NCBI GenBank assembly: GCA_018466975.1
Contig: CM031557.1
Location: forward strand, 186,001 to 250,000
Direction: 5' to 3'
DNA from: Sparassis latifolia
Taxonomy: Eukaryota; Basidiomycota; Agaricomycetes; Polyporales; Sparassidaceae
DNA: 64,000 bases
In this document: positions 44,936-56,508 of the stretch, piece by piece
Numbering within the stretch: the stretch's first letter is position 1
Layout: each line of letters starts with the position of its first letter
The notes under the pieces: model-generated
Told to the model about the DNA's origin: nothing
Databases searched by the model: none
What the model saw: only the letters and a program-made list of their open reading frames with translations
Position numbers and translations under genes: made by a program

Positions 44936-47124
44936 ATGATGTCGCGAAAGTCCCTGTCCAAGTTGCCCCGGCTCACCCGCAATATCTCCAGCCGCGCGTC
45001 GACCATTCTTTCCGCACTCGACATTTCGCCCGAGAAGGAGCTGCCGGGTGTGTACGACGGGAAGTGGAGGGGAACAGGTGATGTGTTGGAGAGCGTCTGT
45101 CCGACAACGGGCGAGGTTCTAGCGCGAGTGCATTCAGTGAGTGCACTTTGAGAGCGTTCGAGCACGTCTGATCGGTAGGCTGCAGGCAACGCCAGAGGAG
45201 TTGCAGACAGCCCTTCAGAAGACACGGGAGGCCTACACGTTCTTCAGAAGCGTGCCGGCGCCGAGGAGGGGCGAGATACTCAGACAGATCAGGGAGGCGT
45301 TGGCGGCCAAGGTGCGCATGTTGGTGACAACGCGGTTCTTAAGCTCATACCTTGCTAGCGGGAGGAACTGGGCGCGTTGGTCTCTCTCGAGATGGGGAAG
45401 ATCAGGACGGAAGGTGTCGGTGAGGTACAGGAATTCGTGGACATTGTGAGTCTACCGTTCATTGCACCCGCTCGTCTCACGCCTTGACATTACGGCCAGG
45501 CCGACTACGCGGTCGGTCTGTCACGGATGATGAACGGACGAGTGGTCGCCTCTGAACGCCCCGGACATAGTATCTTAGAAGGTGCGGTTGAGGCAGTACC
45601 TGTATGCGCATACAACTAACGGTACGGTGGCAGTTCCGAACCCTTTGGGTGTCATCGCGGTGCTCTCTGCGTTCAACTTCCCGGTGGCGGTCTATGGATG
45701 GTAAGATGCGTCTCTATTTATCGGGAGTCCGCGTTGAAGTTTACGAACAGGAACCTGTCGCTCTCGCTCGCGGCCGGGAACGCGACCCTCTGGAAGCCCT
45801 CGCCGAGTACCCCGCTATGCTCGATTGCGGTGACGAAGATCGTGTCTGGGGTGCTAGAGAAGAATGGAATCCCCGGAGCCGTCGCGGGGCTTGTGATCGG
45901 TGGCAAGGACGTCGGCGAGAGCATTGTGGAAAGCCAGGACGTCGACATGGGTAAACCTTCACCTCGTATGCAAGCGTCGCACTGATTCCTTTCAGTATCG
46001 TTCACGGGCAGCGAGGCAGTGGGGCGGCAGGTCGGAAAGGTGGTGCAGTCGCGTTTCGGGAAGGTGCTGCTTGAGCTCGGGGGGAACAACGGCACGCTAG
46101 TCCTCCTTGCTTCACGCGCCCGCACTGATATCCCGCTGCAGCCTCGATCGTCATGCCCGACGCGGACCTTTCGATGGCCGTACCAGCGGTGTTCTTCGGT
46201 GCGGTAGGCACGGCGGGTCAACGCTGCACGTCGACGCGGCGCCTATACCTGCATCGGAGCATCGCCTCCGAGTTCCTCGAGCGACTGCAGGCGCTGTACG
46301 CGTCTGTCACACCCGGAGACCCGCTGCACGCGTCCACCCTTCTTGGCCCGCTGCACACGCGCAGCGCAATGGACATCTACACCGGTGCGATTGACCGTCT
46401 GCGCGCTGCTGACGCAGAGATCCTCGTGGGTGGTGGGCAGTATACAGACCTCTCGTCCCCTTTGGACCGCGGTAATTTTGTTATGCCGACTATCACCGTG
46501 CCAAAGAGCACCGACGTCGGGCTGGCGCTGTGGAAAACCGAGACTTTCGCACCAATTCTGTCTGTCGCTGTCTTCGACGAGCTCGAGGAAGCGGTTCAAT
46601 GGAATAACGGTGTGCCGCAGGTGCGTTCTCTTTTCCCTTCCGCGGGGAGGTTGTTGAGGCTGATGACGTCTGCTGTGTAGGGCCTGAGCAGCAGTTTGTG
46701 GACGAAAGACCTTCGCAATGTCGGTAAATGGATTGGGCCCGCTGGGTCTGACGCTGGGATCGTCAACGTTCGTCACCCGTCTATTCCTCCGAGGGAGCAC
46801 GACTGACGGTCGCTTCCGTACCCTAGGTCAATGTTGGTACCAGCGGCGCCGAAATTGGCGCTGCGTTCGGTGGGAACAAGGTCGGTAGAAAATTTCCTCC
46901 ACATGCCCATCTAACCAACTGTGTCATTTACAGAGCACTGGATGGTGGGTTTTAGTGTTCCTAAGATGTTGCCCTATATTCATCGAGCGCTGATCTATCT
47001 TCCCAGGGGCCGTGAGTCGGGTGGCGACGCTTGGAAACAGTACGTCCGCTGGAGCGCCTGCACAATCAATTTCTCGGACGATGCCCCGCTGGCGCAGGGC
47101 GTCCAGTTCTCAGCCGCTAGTTGA
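44936..47124 (+). CDS. ALDH7-type aldehyde dehydrogenase (antiquitin-like)
   Basis: Thirteen exons. NAD-dependent oxidation of a semialdehyde; the animal relative acts on alpha-aminoadipic semialdehyde. Text in order: a basic N-terminus ([20 protein letters not shown]) that looks mitochondrial; [68 protein letters not shown] (general-base Glu); [12 protein letters not shown] (catalytic Cys); [10 protein letters not shown]; and [17 protein letters not shown], the ALDH7 signature. The intron 46092-46141 must use a GC donor (ACG|GCACGC...CTGCAG), because no GT is available and the join restores [12 protein letters not shown]. The gene otherwise looks intact. Confidence 0.9.
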
Positions 47125-47459
47125 CGGGACTGAATATTTAGATGGCGGCGTTGTCGTTGGTAATTCCAGACATTCCAATGCCTATCTTACTCTCACAAGA
47201 ACAGCAGTGAATCATTATTGGGTCGAGATTCCAATGCACCATGCAGGCTTGGATGTTGAAACGTTGAATGTCAGATACACCTCGGGTCTATACCTATATG
47301 AGAACCACTAGAGCAATCTGCGCGACATGCCTCTCACCGTCGGGCAACCAAGTGGGCATACGCAAGAAGCGACCATGTTTACCCACCCCACCACGAGGTT
47401 CTTCCAGTAAAAATCTACTGTAAAGTGAGTGCCAATGAAATGATCTACAGCTACAGCAT
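47125..47459. other. intergenic, convergent 3' ends
   Basis: 3' flanks of ALDH7 and the acyl-CoA ligase. A CTACAG triplicate lies at 47444-47465. Nothing else seen. Confidence 0.45.
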
Positions 47460-50414
47460 CTACAGCTTCGCCCTGGCCGGCTTCGGGATAGACAGTTTCC
47501 CCTGCTTCAACATCTCGCGGGCTCTGTCGCGCATAAAGCGCCGCAGGAGCTTCCCGCTCGGGTTCTTCGGGATTACGTCGGCAAACTCGACGCCGCCTGC
47601 GAGGTGTTTGTACTGTACCTTCACGTCCGCGACGTGCTGTGCCCCGAGTGAGTGAGTCATCGCTTTGAAGTGAGATACACGCAGGGGATGAGACTGACCT
47701 TCATGATCGCGGCCTTCGTCTTGGCCACTTCCGCGGCGCCGCCCTGCTTCATACGCTCAGCCGCAGGCGCGCTGGGGACGATGAACGCCATCGGTAGCTC
47801 GCCGCTGTAGTCGTCCGGGATGCCGATGACGCACACGTCCGTGACGTCGGGGTGGTTCAGCAAGTGGCCCTCCAGCTCTGCGGGCGCCACTGCATCACGT
47901 ACGTCACGCAGTGTTTAGCGTCCGTCGGGAAGAGGCGGTGCTGGGATCAACTGACCTTGGAAGCCCTTCACTTTCAGGAGCTCCTGGAGCGATGCGGTGT
48001 GTGAGCGGGGCGCTGTCCTGCATGAGGATACGCACCTTGATGCGGTCGAGAACGAACATTTCTTTCGACTCGTTGATCATCACTTCGTCTCCCGTGTGGA
48101 CCCACCTATGCAGATACATCTGCATCAGTCGTGCCCGCACCTGCTGCGGGGAGTTACACCTACCCGTCCCTAAACGTCTCCCTCGTCCTGCAGCACCATC
48201 AGCACACGATATCACACTGCGCATTGCACGGAGAGAACACGCACGCCTCCTCGTTGTCCAAGTACCGCAGCGCGCACGACGGGGAATGCACGACGAGCTC
48301 GCCCGGCTCATTATAACCCACGGGCGTACCGTCCGCGCGGACGACACGGGCCACGACGCCTGGCAAGAGGCGCCCCGCGCTGCCGGGCGTGCCGACCTTC
48401 TGCCCAAGCTGCGGGAAGGTCACGGTCGTGCACGTCTCGGTCATCCCTGAGCCATCCGGGTCGTACGTCCAGGTCGAGTGTCAGTACCGCGTCAGCGCGA
48501 GGAAGGAAAGCGAGGGTGGAGGCGCACCGTATCCTTGGCTGATGACGGACCGCGGAAGCACTGTAGCTAGTAGGCTGGTCAGCTCCGCGGAGAGCGGCGC
48601 GGCGCCGCACATGATCGCGCGGATGCTGGTGAGGTCGTAGTCCTTCACTGCGGGATGCTAGGTGCTACGTGAGTCACGCAGAACGTGCAATGCGCCCGCG
48701 CCTGACCTTGCACAAGAGGACCACCATCGGCGGCACGATGCTGTATTGCCGGCATCAGATAACATCGTGCGCGCGTGCAGAAAGCATCGGGACGCACGAC
48801 ATGTAGTTGATGCGGTGGCGCTGGACGCTCTTGAGGAGCTCCACAAAATTGAACTTGGGGATCACGACGAGACTCATCTGGGCGCCGCGGGAGGGTCAGT
48901 GCGGCGTCTAGCCCTCGAGCGCGCCACGCACCCCGTAGAAGAGGTGGAAGTGCATGACGACGACGAGCCCGTAGATGTCTGCTCAGACGAGTTCAGTCGC
49001 TGTGGACGCGACGCATCCACAAGCGCCGGCACTTACGATAGAAGGGCAAAGCTACGCTGAGCGTCAGGACTGAATTGCGATCGCGCGGTATGATACGTAC
49101 CTCCCAGCGCGACGTCACCCGTCCGCCATATCTGGTCCTCCCAAGGCACGGTTTCCGAGTTGGCAGTGTGCGACATCTGGATGACGTTCGCGATGGGCGC
49201 ACTATGCGGGATACACACGGCCTGAAGGAACGCTCAGTTCTGTACGCATTGAGACATTGCACGGCTGACTTTGGGCCGCCCAGTGGTACCGCTGGAGAAG
49301 CTGAGGAACGCGAGCTTGGTCCTGTTCTCGCCAGGGTTCAGGCGGCGCTCGACGAAGCTGGAGGGTGTCGCGAGGCCGTCTGCGATCAGCTCGTGCACTG
49401 TGGGATAGGACACGCCCGCCAGGGGGTCAAGCAGGACGATGCAGTCTTCGGCGAGCCCGGCCTTGCGCGCAGCCTCAAGACCGACGGTATAGCTCCACGG
49501 GTGCACAACCATCAACTTCGCGTGTGTTGCAGAGATCTGGTACTCTAGTTCATCCGCGGTATAGGAGGGGTTGGCCGCCCTGTACGTGCGTGTTACGCTC
49601 TTGTCCTCGTGAAACAGGAACTTACGTACGTGATGATTGCACCAAGTCTGTGTGTTGCCCTGTGTACCCACAGGTATATTAGCATGAACATGATTTGGTA
49701 GCTTCAAAAAATGTCTAATCCACGAGGAGACTATTGTCATAGTACCACCGCCGCTCGATCTGACAGCTGGGGCTCGATAACCCTCACAGCAGACAGGCCG
49801 AGTCCACACCAACGTCAAGGGTAATGGGTAGTTGTCCCGCATTCAGAACGTGTCGGAACGCAGGTCCCAGTGGATGTGACTTTCTCAGCTTCACGACTTT
49901 AGAGCTTACCAGATAACCGTTGCATAGTCTGCGAGAATGCGTTAGGACAGCTGGGAAAGTTATGCACATATTGACGCACCGACGTGGTTTGGGCTGTATA
50001 TACAGACTGTCAAAAGGTCAGTGTGGTATGCTCATAGTTAGACATTGCGAACCGGCGCACCAACATCATCCTCGCCTGCATTTTTGCGTTAGTCTACGAG
50101 ATGAACGAAAGCAAAATGACTCACTGATCTTCCAGCGGGAGCTGAACGCATTCGCCAAGCCGGCGGTGCGAGTGCGAATCTGCGCATGAGAAAACGCGGG
50201 TCGCAAATTACCACGGATGCCATACTGACGGCGTGCGACGTACCTCGCCCATCGTTATCCGTCTGCCAGTGGCGTCCTCAATCAGCCAGGTCTGGTCGGG
50301 GTTCATGGCAGGCCTGGAGATATGATCGTGGTCTAGCATGAACTGCACGACGGTGAGATCGTCCGGGATGACGGGCAGAGGGCCCAAGGGGGCCTCCCAG
50401 GACATTGAGGTCAT
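47460..50414 (-). CDS. AMP-dependent acyl-CoA ligase (4-coumarate-CoA-ligase-like), PTS1
   Basis: A multi-exon gene of the adenylate-forming family, which activates a carboxylic acid with ATP and transfers it to CoA. Seen in order: start MTSMSWEAPLGPLPVIPDD; YTADELEYQISATHAKLMVV; AMP-binding P-loop SFSSGTTGRPK; SLVVIPKFNFVELLKSVQRH; AIMCGAAPLSAEL; SQGYG then MTETCTTVT; a hinge region GWVHTGDE...VLDRIKELLKVKGFQVAPAELE; HPDVTDVCVIGIPDD; and the catalytic-lysine motif NPSGKLLRR. The last three residues, AKL, match the peroxisomal PTS1 signal. Together these suggest side-chain or aromatic acid oxidation in peroxisomes. Splice joins in the second half were checked and agree. Exact substrate cannot be read. 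Confidence 0.88.
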
Positions 50415-52066
50415 TTCTGGACGATTTTTGGTGTGGTGGTGGGTGGTGACGAAGAAGAGAAGGCTCGTCTCATGCCGGGTTTAATAGGCCCGACATAAAG
50501 GGATTCTTGCCGAGGAACACACGCACCAAAATGGTCACCCGCGCACGATCACGAGCCTCTTTCCCCGCAACACGTACCACGTGCCGATCATACCGTACTA
50601 CCGCCGACTCAGATTCGTCCTCTCCGGTCACCCGCCTTTTCCTTTCACCGTATCGTTGCCTCTATCATACGCTTTGACAGACAGAATCTGCGAACGCTCA
50701 TCTCTCCGATCACCGAGGTCATTGTCCTTATTCACATCACGAAGGAAGCTAACGCACATCCTCTCGGTCATAGCGTCTGAAACCTTGCGTCTGAAACACG
50801 ACTCACAGTAGACCTGCCGCCTCGCCTGCGTCGGCTCATGTCATCTCCATTCTTCTCATCTTGACAATGTATCCGCCTCGCGAATGAAGGGCATGACTTT
50901 GCGCAGAAATATTTAGTACTCACGCGCTCACAAATCAGCCTGAGCGAGTTTTAGTGAAACAGAGACTCCTTTTGCGACGTCGAGACCGAGCAGTCTGAGA
51001 AATGACATCGTGAAAGAGTACCCTCAATTCGAAGTCGATAGAATATAGATAACGACGCACCTACACCTTCAGGATCCCACCTTCCTTGGCTCGATTTCCT
51101 AGCCCTCGAGACATCACAATTGTTAGTGGGGAATAAGTGCAACAGTCTGCGTTAGCAGCCGAGTCAAGAGTAAAGCAATGACTGGAAATAGCATCAGCCT
51201 CTACTTATCCTCATCGTTTGTCTCATCAACTTGCGCTGTTCTGTAAGTGAATGGCGTCATACTGCACAGCAGAGTCCACCGTGAAAGCGAGTTTCAACGG
51301 AAATCAGCGATACGAATCCCTGTCGAGAAATAACGATACGCACCTGCAAGTTCAGCGCCCACCCTGCAACCTAGTGGCTAAGTCATCGGTGGGAAGTGAG
51401 CGCAACAATGCGTACTAGGAGCTGGAGAAGAATGATCTGGCAGCCTGCTTGCGGAACATTCTTAGTGCAATATCGCACGCGCATACGATCTAAGCACAGG
51501 AATAAACGGTCAGCCTCGATAACCTATAAGCACGCTCGACAGCGTTCATTCTGCACCTTACTTGTTCCCTGCAGTATCCCAGAGCATCAGGAGCAGCGGG
51601 AGTACCGTCATACTATGGTCATCACCGTATGTATATTTGCGTAGTCATTGGTGTACGAGAGATATGTTGCTTGGGCTGTAGGCCATTCCCTCTTCCGCAG
51701 CATTCTGACACGCTGCACACATGTCGACCAGCTCAACCTATAACGGATAGCATTTTCGTCAGTCTCCCTAAAACATGAACGATTATCCTGCAGACACGCG
51801 TAGACCGCTGTCGGAATTTGGAAGGACGGTGCTACCGTTCGGGAGACGTCAGAATTTCCCAATCAAAGGAGAACCGATCATAGCAACGACAAAAGGAGGC
51901 AATAAGATTGCAAGCAAGAACGGTTAGGTCTGGGAACAGGATACTCAGCACGGCGCCGCCCAAGAAGCAGTGCGAGCAAAGCATGACGCACCTAGTCATA
52001 CATGTGGTAGCTTCAGTAAAAATACAGAACTGAAAATAGTCGTCCGCCAGTCCTCTAAGCCTACAG
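50415..52066. other. 1.65 kb without a recognised gene
   Basis: Many short frames but no conserved text. Two segments (about 51055-51175 and 51340-51460) look like diverged copies of each other, both with CGCACCT near the start and a G.GTGGGAA/GTGGGGAA stretch followed by AGCGCAACA/AGTGCAACA. They may be remnants of duplicated exons. Unassigned. Confidence 0.35.
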
Positions 52067-53089
52067 CTACCCGATTTCTTCTGCCCAACGCAAGACATCT
52101 TCCAGAGTGACAGAGATGGCACCAGTTGGCTGTGCATACTGTGGCTGTTGCATCATGTTATTCGCAATTATTCGTGTATGAGAGACGCGTTACCTGAGCC
52201 GTGGGCTGTCCCTCTTCCTTGGCGTTCCGCGCCGTTGCTTGCATTTCGGCCATTTTGGTCTCTAACGCATCGCATTTTCTGTATAGTGATATGAATAGAC
52301 AGGCATATCAATATCCTGCGTACATACGCGTGTATCGCCTTCGTCTCTTCGCGCCGTAGCTCGAGCTGCCGCTTCATCATGAGCTCCAGATTGCCTCTGG
52401 CCTGGTTCCCTTTAGTTCGCGTCCGACAAGATGAGGATAAGTACGCGCACCTGGACAGGACGCAGATCATTCGCGGCAGCCATGATATTCTGTGCCATGA
52501 TCCTGATCCACTCGAGCTGCCTCTGCCATTCCGGAGGCGCGGTCGCAGAGGCAGTCGGGGGCGGGGCCAGCACCGCGCTCAACAGGCGAGAGTAGGTGAC
52601 GAGGAGAGAGCTCAAGATAGTCTTCATCGCCGGCCTACGGTCTGAATGCACGCCCGTCATCGCCAAGCCTTCTATCTTACAGCAAAGTAGCACTCACCCA
52701 CGCTAGGATCCGTAGGGTACAGCTGGTGCCCACCGGTATCCGCGAGTGACGGAATCGTCTCCTTGACCTATACACGGCGCGCGTCCAGTACTGCACGCGC
52801 GCATGCCGAGAGCGAGAGCGATGCGCACAAACCAAGTGTCCCCGAACACGGTGTACTGCCCGTCCTCGACGATCCAGTCTACCCGTGGCTTCTCGAGCTG
52901 TGTCAATGGCCATTCCGGCACGTCGTCCTGGTCCGCGAGCAGCGTCGCTTGGTTCGCCGCCGCCAAGTCTCCGTCGCCCGCGCGCTCGCGTAGGAGGCTT
53001 AGTAGCTGCAGGTCGTGTGTGATGTATTTGTTGTACTGCGAAGGCGGTGAGGGGAAGGGGTTTCGCAGCTCGGCCTCTTCTTCTTCCAT
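52067..53089 (-). CDS. MED7: Mediator complex subunit 7
   Basis: About five exons. Med7 is a middle-module Mediator subunit linking regulators to RNA polymerase II. The start MEEEEAELRNPFPSPPSQYN is followed by YITHDLQLL, then EWPLTQLEKPRVDWIVEDG, YTVFGDTWFVKETIPSLA, and HQLYPTDPSVDRRP. Next come LLVTYSRLLSAVLAPPP and the coiled C-terminal part (IRIMAQNIMAAANDLRPVQA, RGNLELMMKRQLELRREETK, KCDALETKMAEMQ), ending VTLEDVLRWAEEIG. All blocks match Med7 in sequence and order. It is divergent from the BCL7-like gene with only 151 bp between start codons. The last short exon is inferred from a canonical acceptor. Confidence 0.92.
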
Positions 53090-53240
53090 GGTGTTGTGTC
53101 TAGCGGAGAGCGATGAGGAGGAAGGAAAAAGAGTCTCAGCTGGGATAAGTGTGGCGGAGAGTGTGTCAAGCGCCCGTCCTTGACTCTGAACTACCACCAC
53201 TCATCTTGTCTACAACGCGCATATTTGGCTGCAGTAAACC
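53090..53240. promoter_or_regulatory. 151-bp bidirectional promoter MED7 / BCL7-like
   Basis: The two start codons are only 151 bp apart, so the genes probably share control elements. No TATA-like site stands out. Confidence 0.4.
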
Positions 53241-53949
53241 ATGTCGACGAGGAGAAGAGTCGGATTCAGCACCGCGACGTCCGAGGCGTCGCGCAGGCAG
53301 CTTATGCAGCCCGTGCCCTGCTGGGAAAAAGCGTGGGTGCTGCCCGAGGGCGCAGCGCCCGGCTCGACGTTCAAGATATACAAGTGGGTGAAATCCGAGA
53401 AGAAGCAGGTACGCTAGCGTCCTCACGTTTTACAAAACGCCTTACCAACGCGCGGAATGGGCGCAGCACTTCAGCGATGATGAGGGCGAGACGGACCAGC
53501 CGCTCGCGCCGCTGCTAGAGCCGGACGAAGTCGAAGTAGTCGAGGGGGACGAGGAGATAGACCAAGACGAGGTCGGCACGTCCATCGCGCCCGAGACTGC
53601 TCCCGTCTCGCGGGACGTGTCCGAACCCGTCGCGTCCGAGCCCAAGGACAACAGTGGGTCAAAGCCATCCACACCGAAACCGCATCCGCTTTCCATCTCG
53701 TTTCAACCACCCACGCCCACACCAGGCCCGGACGACGCGCTCGATGAGTCGCTCAAGCCGAGCGGGGACCTCGCTGCCGACGCGCTCGGTGCCGGGATTG
53801 GGCTTGATATGTCGCAGATGGGGCCCGACGGGGAGCCGTTCGAGGGCGCTGAGGACTTGTCGCAGTTGCAGTCGGCGGACGCGTTGCTTGGAGGGGGCCT
53901 CATGCCCGAGTCAATGGACGATGATCCGTTTGCCGTGCCAACGTCATAG
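53241..53949 (+). CDS. BCL7-like N-terminal domain protein (possible SWI/SNF accessory factor)
   Basis: Exons 53241-53408 and 53467-53949 encode 216 residues. The first 56 residues are basic and contain CWEKAWV, a short loop, and FKIYKWVKSEKKQ. This matches the pattern of the metazoan BCL7 N-terminus (WEKKWV...LRIFKWVPV), a region that anchors SWI/SNF complexes to the nucleosome. After HFSDDEGETD the protein is acidic and disordered, Pro/Asp/Glu-rich, ending DDDPFAVPTS. The assignment is from recalled motif pattern, not a search. The neighbour is MED7, which also fits a transcription role. If wrong, this is simply an uncharacterised nuclear protein. Confidence 0.6.
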
Positions 53950-54197
53950 ACTGGATCTTCGAAGAGTGGCTCTTCTCGAACGGGGTGTATTGCCGGACGC
54001 TCAGGACTCTCACTATGGCATTCGCGGAAACCTGACTTGAAACTTCTCGCTAGGTCGTCCCATGTGTTTTCTGACGCATACCATTCAGTTTACTTCGCGG
54101 AGTCCAGCGATACGCGCAGTCTGTCTGGCGTGTAGTGGTTGTGGGCAACGAGGAGGGCCTCGCAAAGACAGTGAATGAAAACAGAATGTATTCATCA

Positions 54198-55954
54198 TCA
54201 GGCAGACTCATTGACATCCACCTCTTCAGACCCCTCTATGCTAGCTACGATCTCATTGGTTTCTACCTGAGAGGACTCTCCCGTGGCACCGTGTATCAAT
54301 TCGGTGGGCGAACCTGGCGCAAACTCTAGATCTAGGTCGAAGATGTCCGACTTGAACCCTTCAACATCAGGGAGTGCGAACGTATCGTCAATTTTCCAGC
54401 CGGGAGGCGACGTGGAGGCTGCGCGCCCTGATGCGTTTTCAGAAGTTGACTTGGTTTGTTCAGTGCTCTCGACGGTTTTTGGCAGATCAGGCTCAGTACG
54501 GCACGCCTCCCATGCGGAGGATGCCCGACTAGCCAAGGTGAATTTACTGTGCAGTCGGCGTCAGTCTGGGTCAACCAAAATTGCAGATGCTAGTAACCCT
54601 TAAGAGCTCACCTGGACGCGATCGCGCTAAAGAACTTGTCAGACGCCTCCAAATCGGTACAGCTGGCATTCCACCGAAGCTCCGCTTGAGCCAGTATCGC
54701 TATGGAGAACATGCACGACAGCTTGAGCGGCCGCAGCACGTAGAGCCGCGCAACAGCAGGTATGATTTGGTCGATGACGATTTTCCCGGCAGGATCATCT
54801 GGGGAAGACTTGAGCTCTAAACATGCTAGCACGCTGTCGATGCTCGGGGACAACGGTTATCGTTCACTTACTCTTTTCTGGAGATCGGAGGACATTGATA
54901 ACCTGTTGCAGCACATCTTCCTCCATCTCTATGATATGATTTCTCAGATTCGAGCCAACAATGAGCACGAGGATGTAGATCGATCCTTCAAGGACAACAT
55001 CAGACTTGCGCCAAACAGCAGAAAATGGACAAGGCCCGTCAACGTGCCTCCCGCTGCTACCGCGCTATACCTGCTTCCCAACCAATGCCACCTCTTGAAG
55101 GTGGAATACGTAGGTTTACTTGACCCAGCATTCGAGTTCAGGTCTTCTCTGTGTATCCTCAACAACGACTTCCCTGTCTGCTGCATGATGCTGACCATAC
55201 GCACCCGAGTTAACAAGCGCAGAGACGGACTACTCACGCTCGATCGTGGTCGTGCTCACCTCTCGCATTTCGCCGTCAGCTGCATCATGTGAACCATATT
55301 CAGGAACCACTCCTTGAATCCCCGCGAGCCGGACCTGAGGCTGCACAGGGGTACTATGGACGACAACGACTCGTGCACCACCTCAGCTCTGCTGCTGAAT
55401 GTCGAGAGGCACGTCGTCGCCCAGTATGGGATGCCACTCGCAGATGCGGCTAGGCAGCCGGCGAGCTCTGTGATGAAGTTGTCGACCGTCTGTGGGCGAG
55501 GGGTCGGCGCGGCGGCGCTGTCTATCGTACTGCTACTGTTCGCCGTGCTGCCGCTGCTCGCCGTACTGCTGCTGTTCGTACTACTGCTGCTGCTTGCGAC
55601 GAAGCGCGGCTTTTTTGCCGATCCTGGAGGCGTCTCCGCTTTCCTCTTCGCCTCGACCGCGCTCTCTCCAGGACCGCTCGGCGGGATCGAAGAGGACGGC
55701 GGCACCCAAGCGACGTCTAACACGGTCGCCCCCTGCTCGTCCATCCCCACGGGCATCGACGAGAACAGCTGCGGGGCAGGCAGGCTGCTGCTACGAGACG
55801 GACCGCCCGCATCGCCGGCGGCGCCCACCGCGGACCAGTACGTCTGCAGCGCGTTGCGGAAGTTTTGCAGCTCCGGCGGCAGCGCTGCGGGGGCCAGCGT
55901 CGCAAGCAGCAGGGCGATCTCCCTGTCGGAGAGGTGGAAGGTGTGGCCAGGCAT
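54198..55954 (-). CDS. uncharacterised protein (several exons)
   Basis: Starts MPGHTFHLSDREIALLLATL at 55954; the first exon runs to about 55258 and has a poly-Ser segment followed by VDNFITELAGCLAASASGIP. Later exons contain EGSIYILVLIVGSNLRNHII (about 54960-54905), DDPAGKIVIDQIIPAVARLY and LRPLKLSCMFSIAILAQAEL, and an acidic tail ending at TGA 54198. The helical, alpha-solenoid-like character of the middle suggests a scaffold, but I recognise no family. The join between the first exon and the EGSIYIL exon was not resolved. Confidence 0.5.
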
Positions 55955-56420
55955 GCTGCTGATTCTTATCCACGCTCGTGGGAGGCGTTCATACCTGCGT
56001 GAGGAGCTAGCCGAGAAGCGATGGTTCTTGCAAAGTTTCCTGTTACGGTGCGGGGCAAGTGCGGGGAGTTGCGCATGTTCACGTCACCCGATCTGAAGAT
56101 CCCACGTACCTACCGTGGTTGCTGCAGAGCCTCACCGGAAGAGAAAAAACATTGCATGCACTGTTATCTGGACAAAAATCAAGGCAAACCTGAGTCACAC
56201 GTTCCCAAGATGTCAGCTGGTAGACTTAGAACAGTGAACGAATGTTCAAACCTGTCAAGAACCTCACAGAAATCAAATTTGAAATATCCGACCCCTTTAA
56301 AAAGCCTGCCAACCTGCAGGAAGTCTTCTCCATGATCAGGCAAAATTTAAAAAATGAACTGCTTTCCACTGAGCAGGCCTCCCTCATCTACCGCACAAAA
56401 TTGTTACTGCACGGAGATAT
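55955..56420. other. AT-rich intergenic
   Basis: 5' flank of the uncharacterised gene and 3' flank of the tRNA. A TTTT run lies roughly 20 bases downstream of the tRNA (complement of about 56395-56402) and could be the Pol III terminator. Confidence 0.4.
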
Positions 56421-56508
56421 GGACATTCAGGGGATTGAACCCTGGACCTCACGCATGCAGGAGTCTTGCAAATGCGAAGCGTGCGCGCTACCACTGTGCC
56501 AAATGCCC
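56421..56508 (-). tRNA. tRNA-Ala (CGC) with a 17-nt intron
   Basis: On the complement the 88-nt sequence folds as a tRNA. The acceptor stem is GGGCATT/AATGTCC (one G-U). The D-arm has loop AGTGGTA and an A-C mismatch in the D stem (GCAC/GCGC). The anticodon stem is CACGC/GCGTG and the variable region AGGTC. The T-arm is CAGGG-TTCAATC-CCCTG, which contains the B box GGTTCAATCCC. The anticodon loop is interrupted one base after the anticodon by 17 nt, the standard tRNA intron position. Without the intron the loop is TT-CGC-AT, reading GCG (alanine). Confidence 0.8.

Noticed and set aside
55492..56096. Plus-strand Cys/Tyr-rich and Leu/Val-rich frames
   Set aside because: Antisense of the poly-Ser segment in the minus-strand gene.
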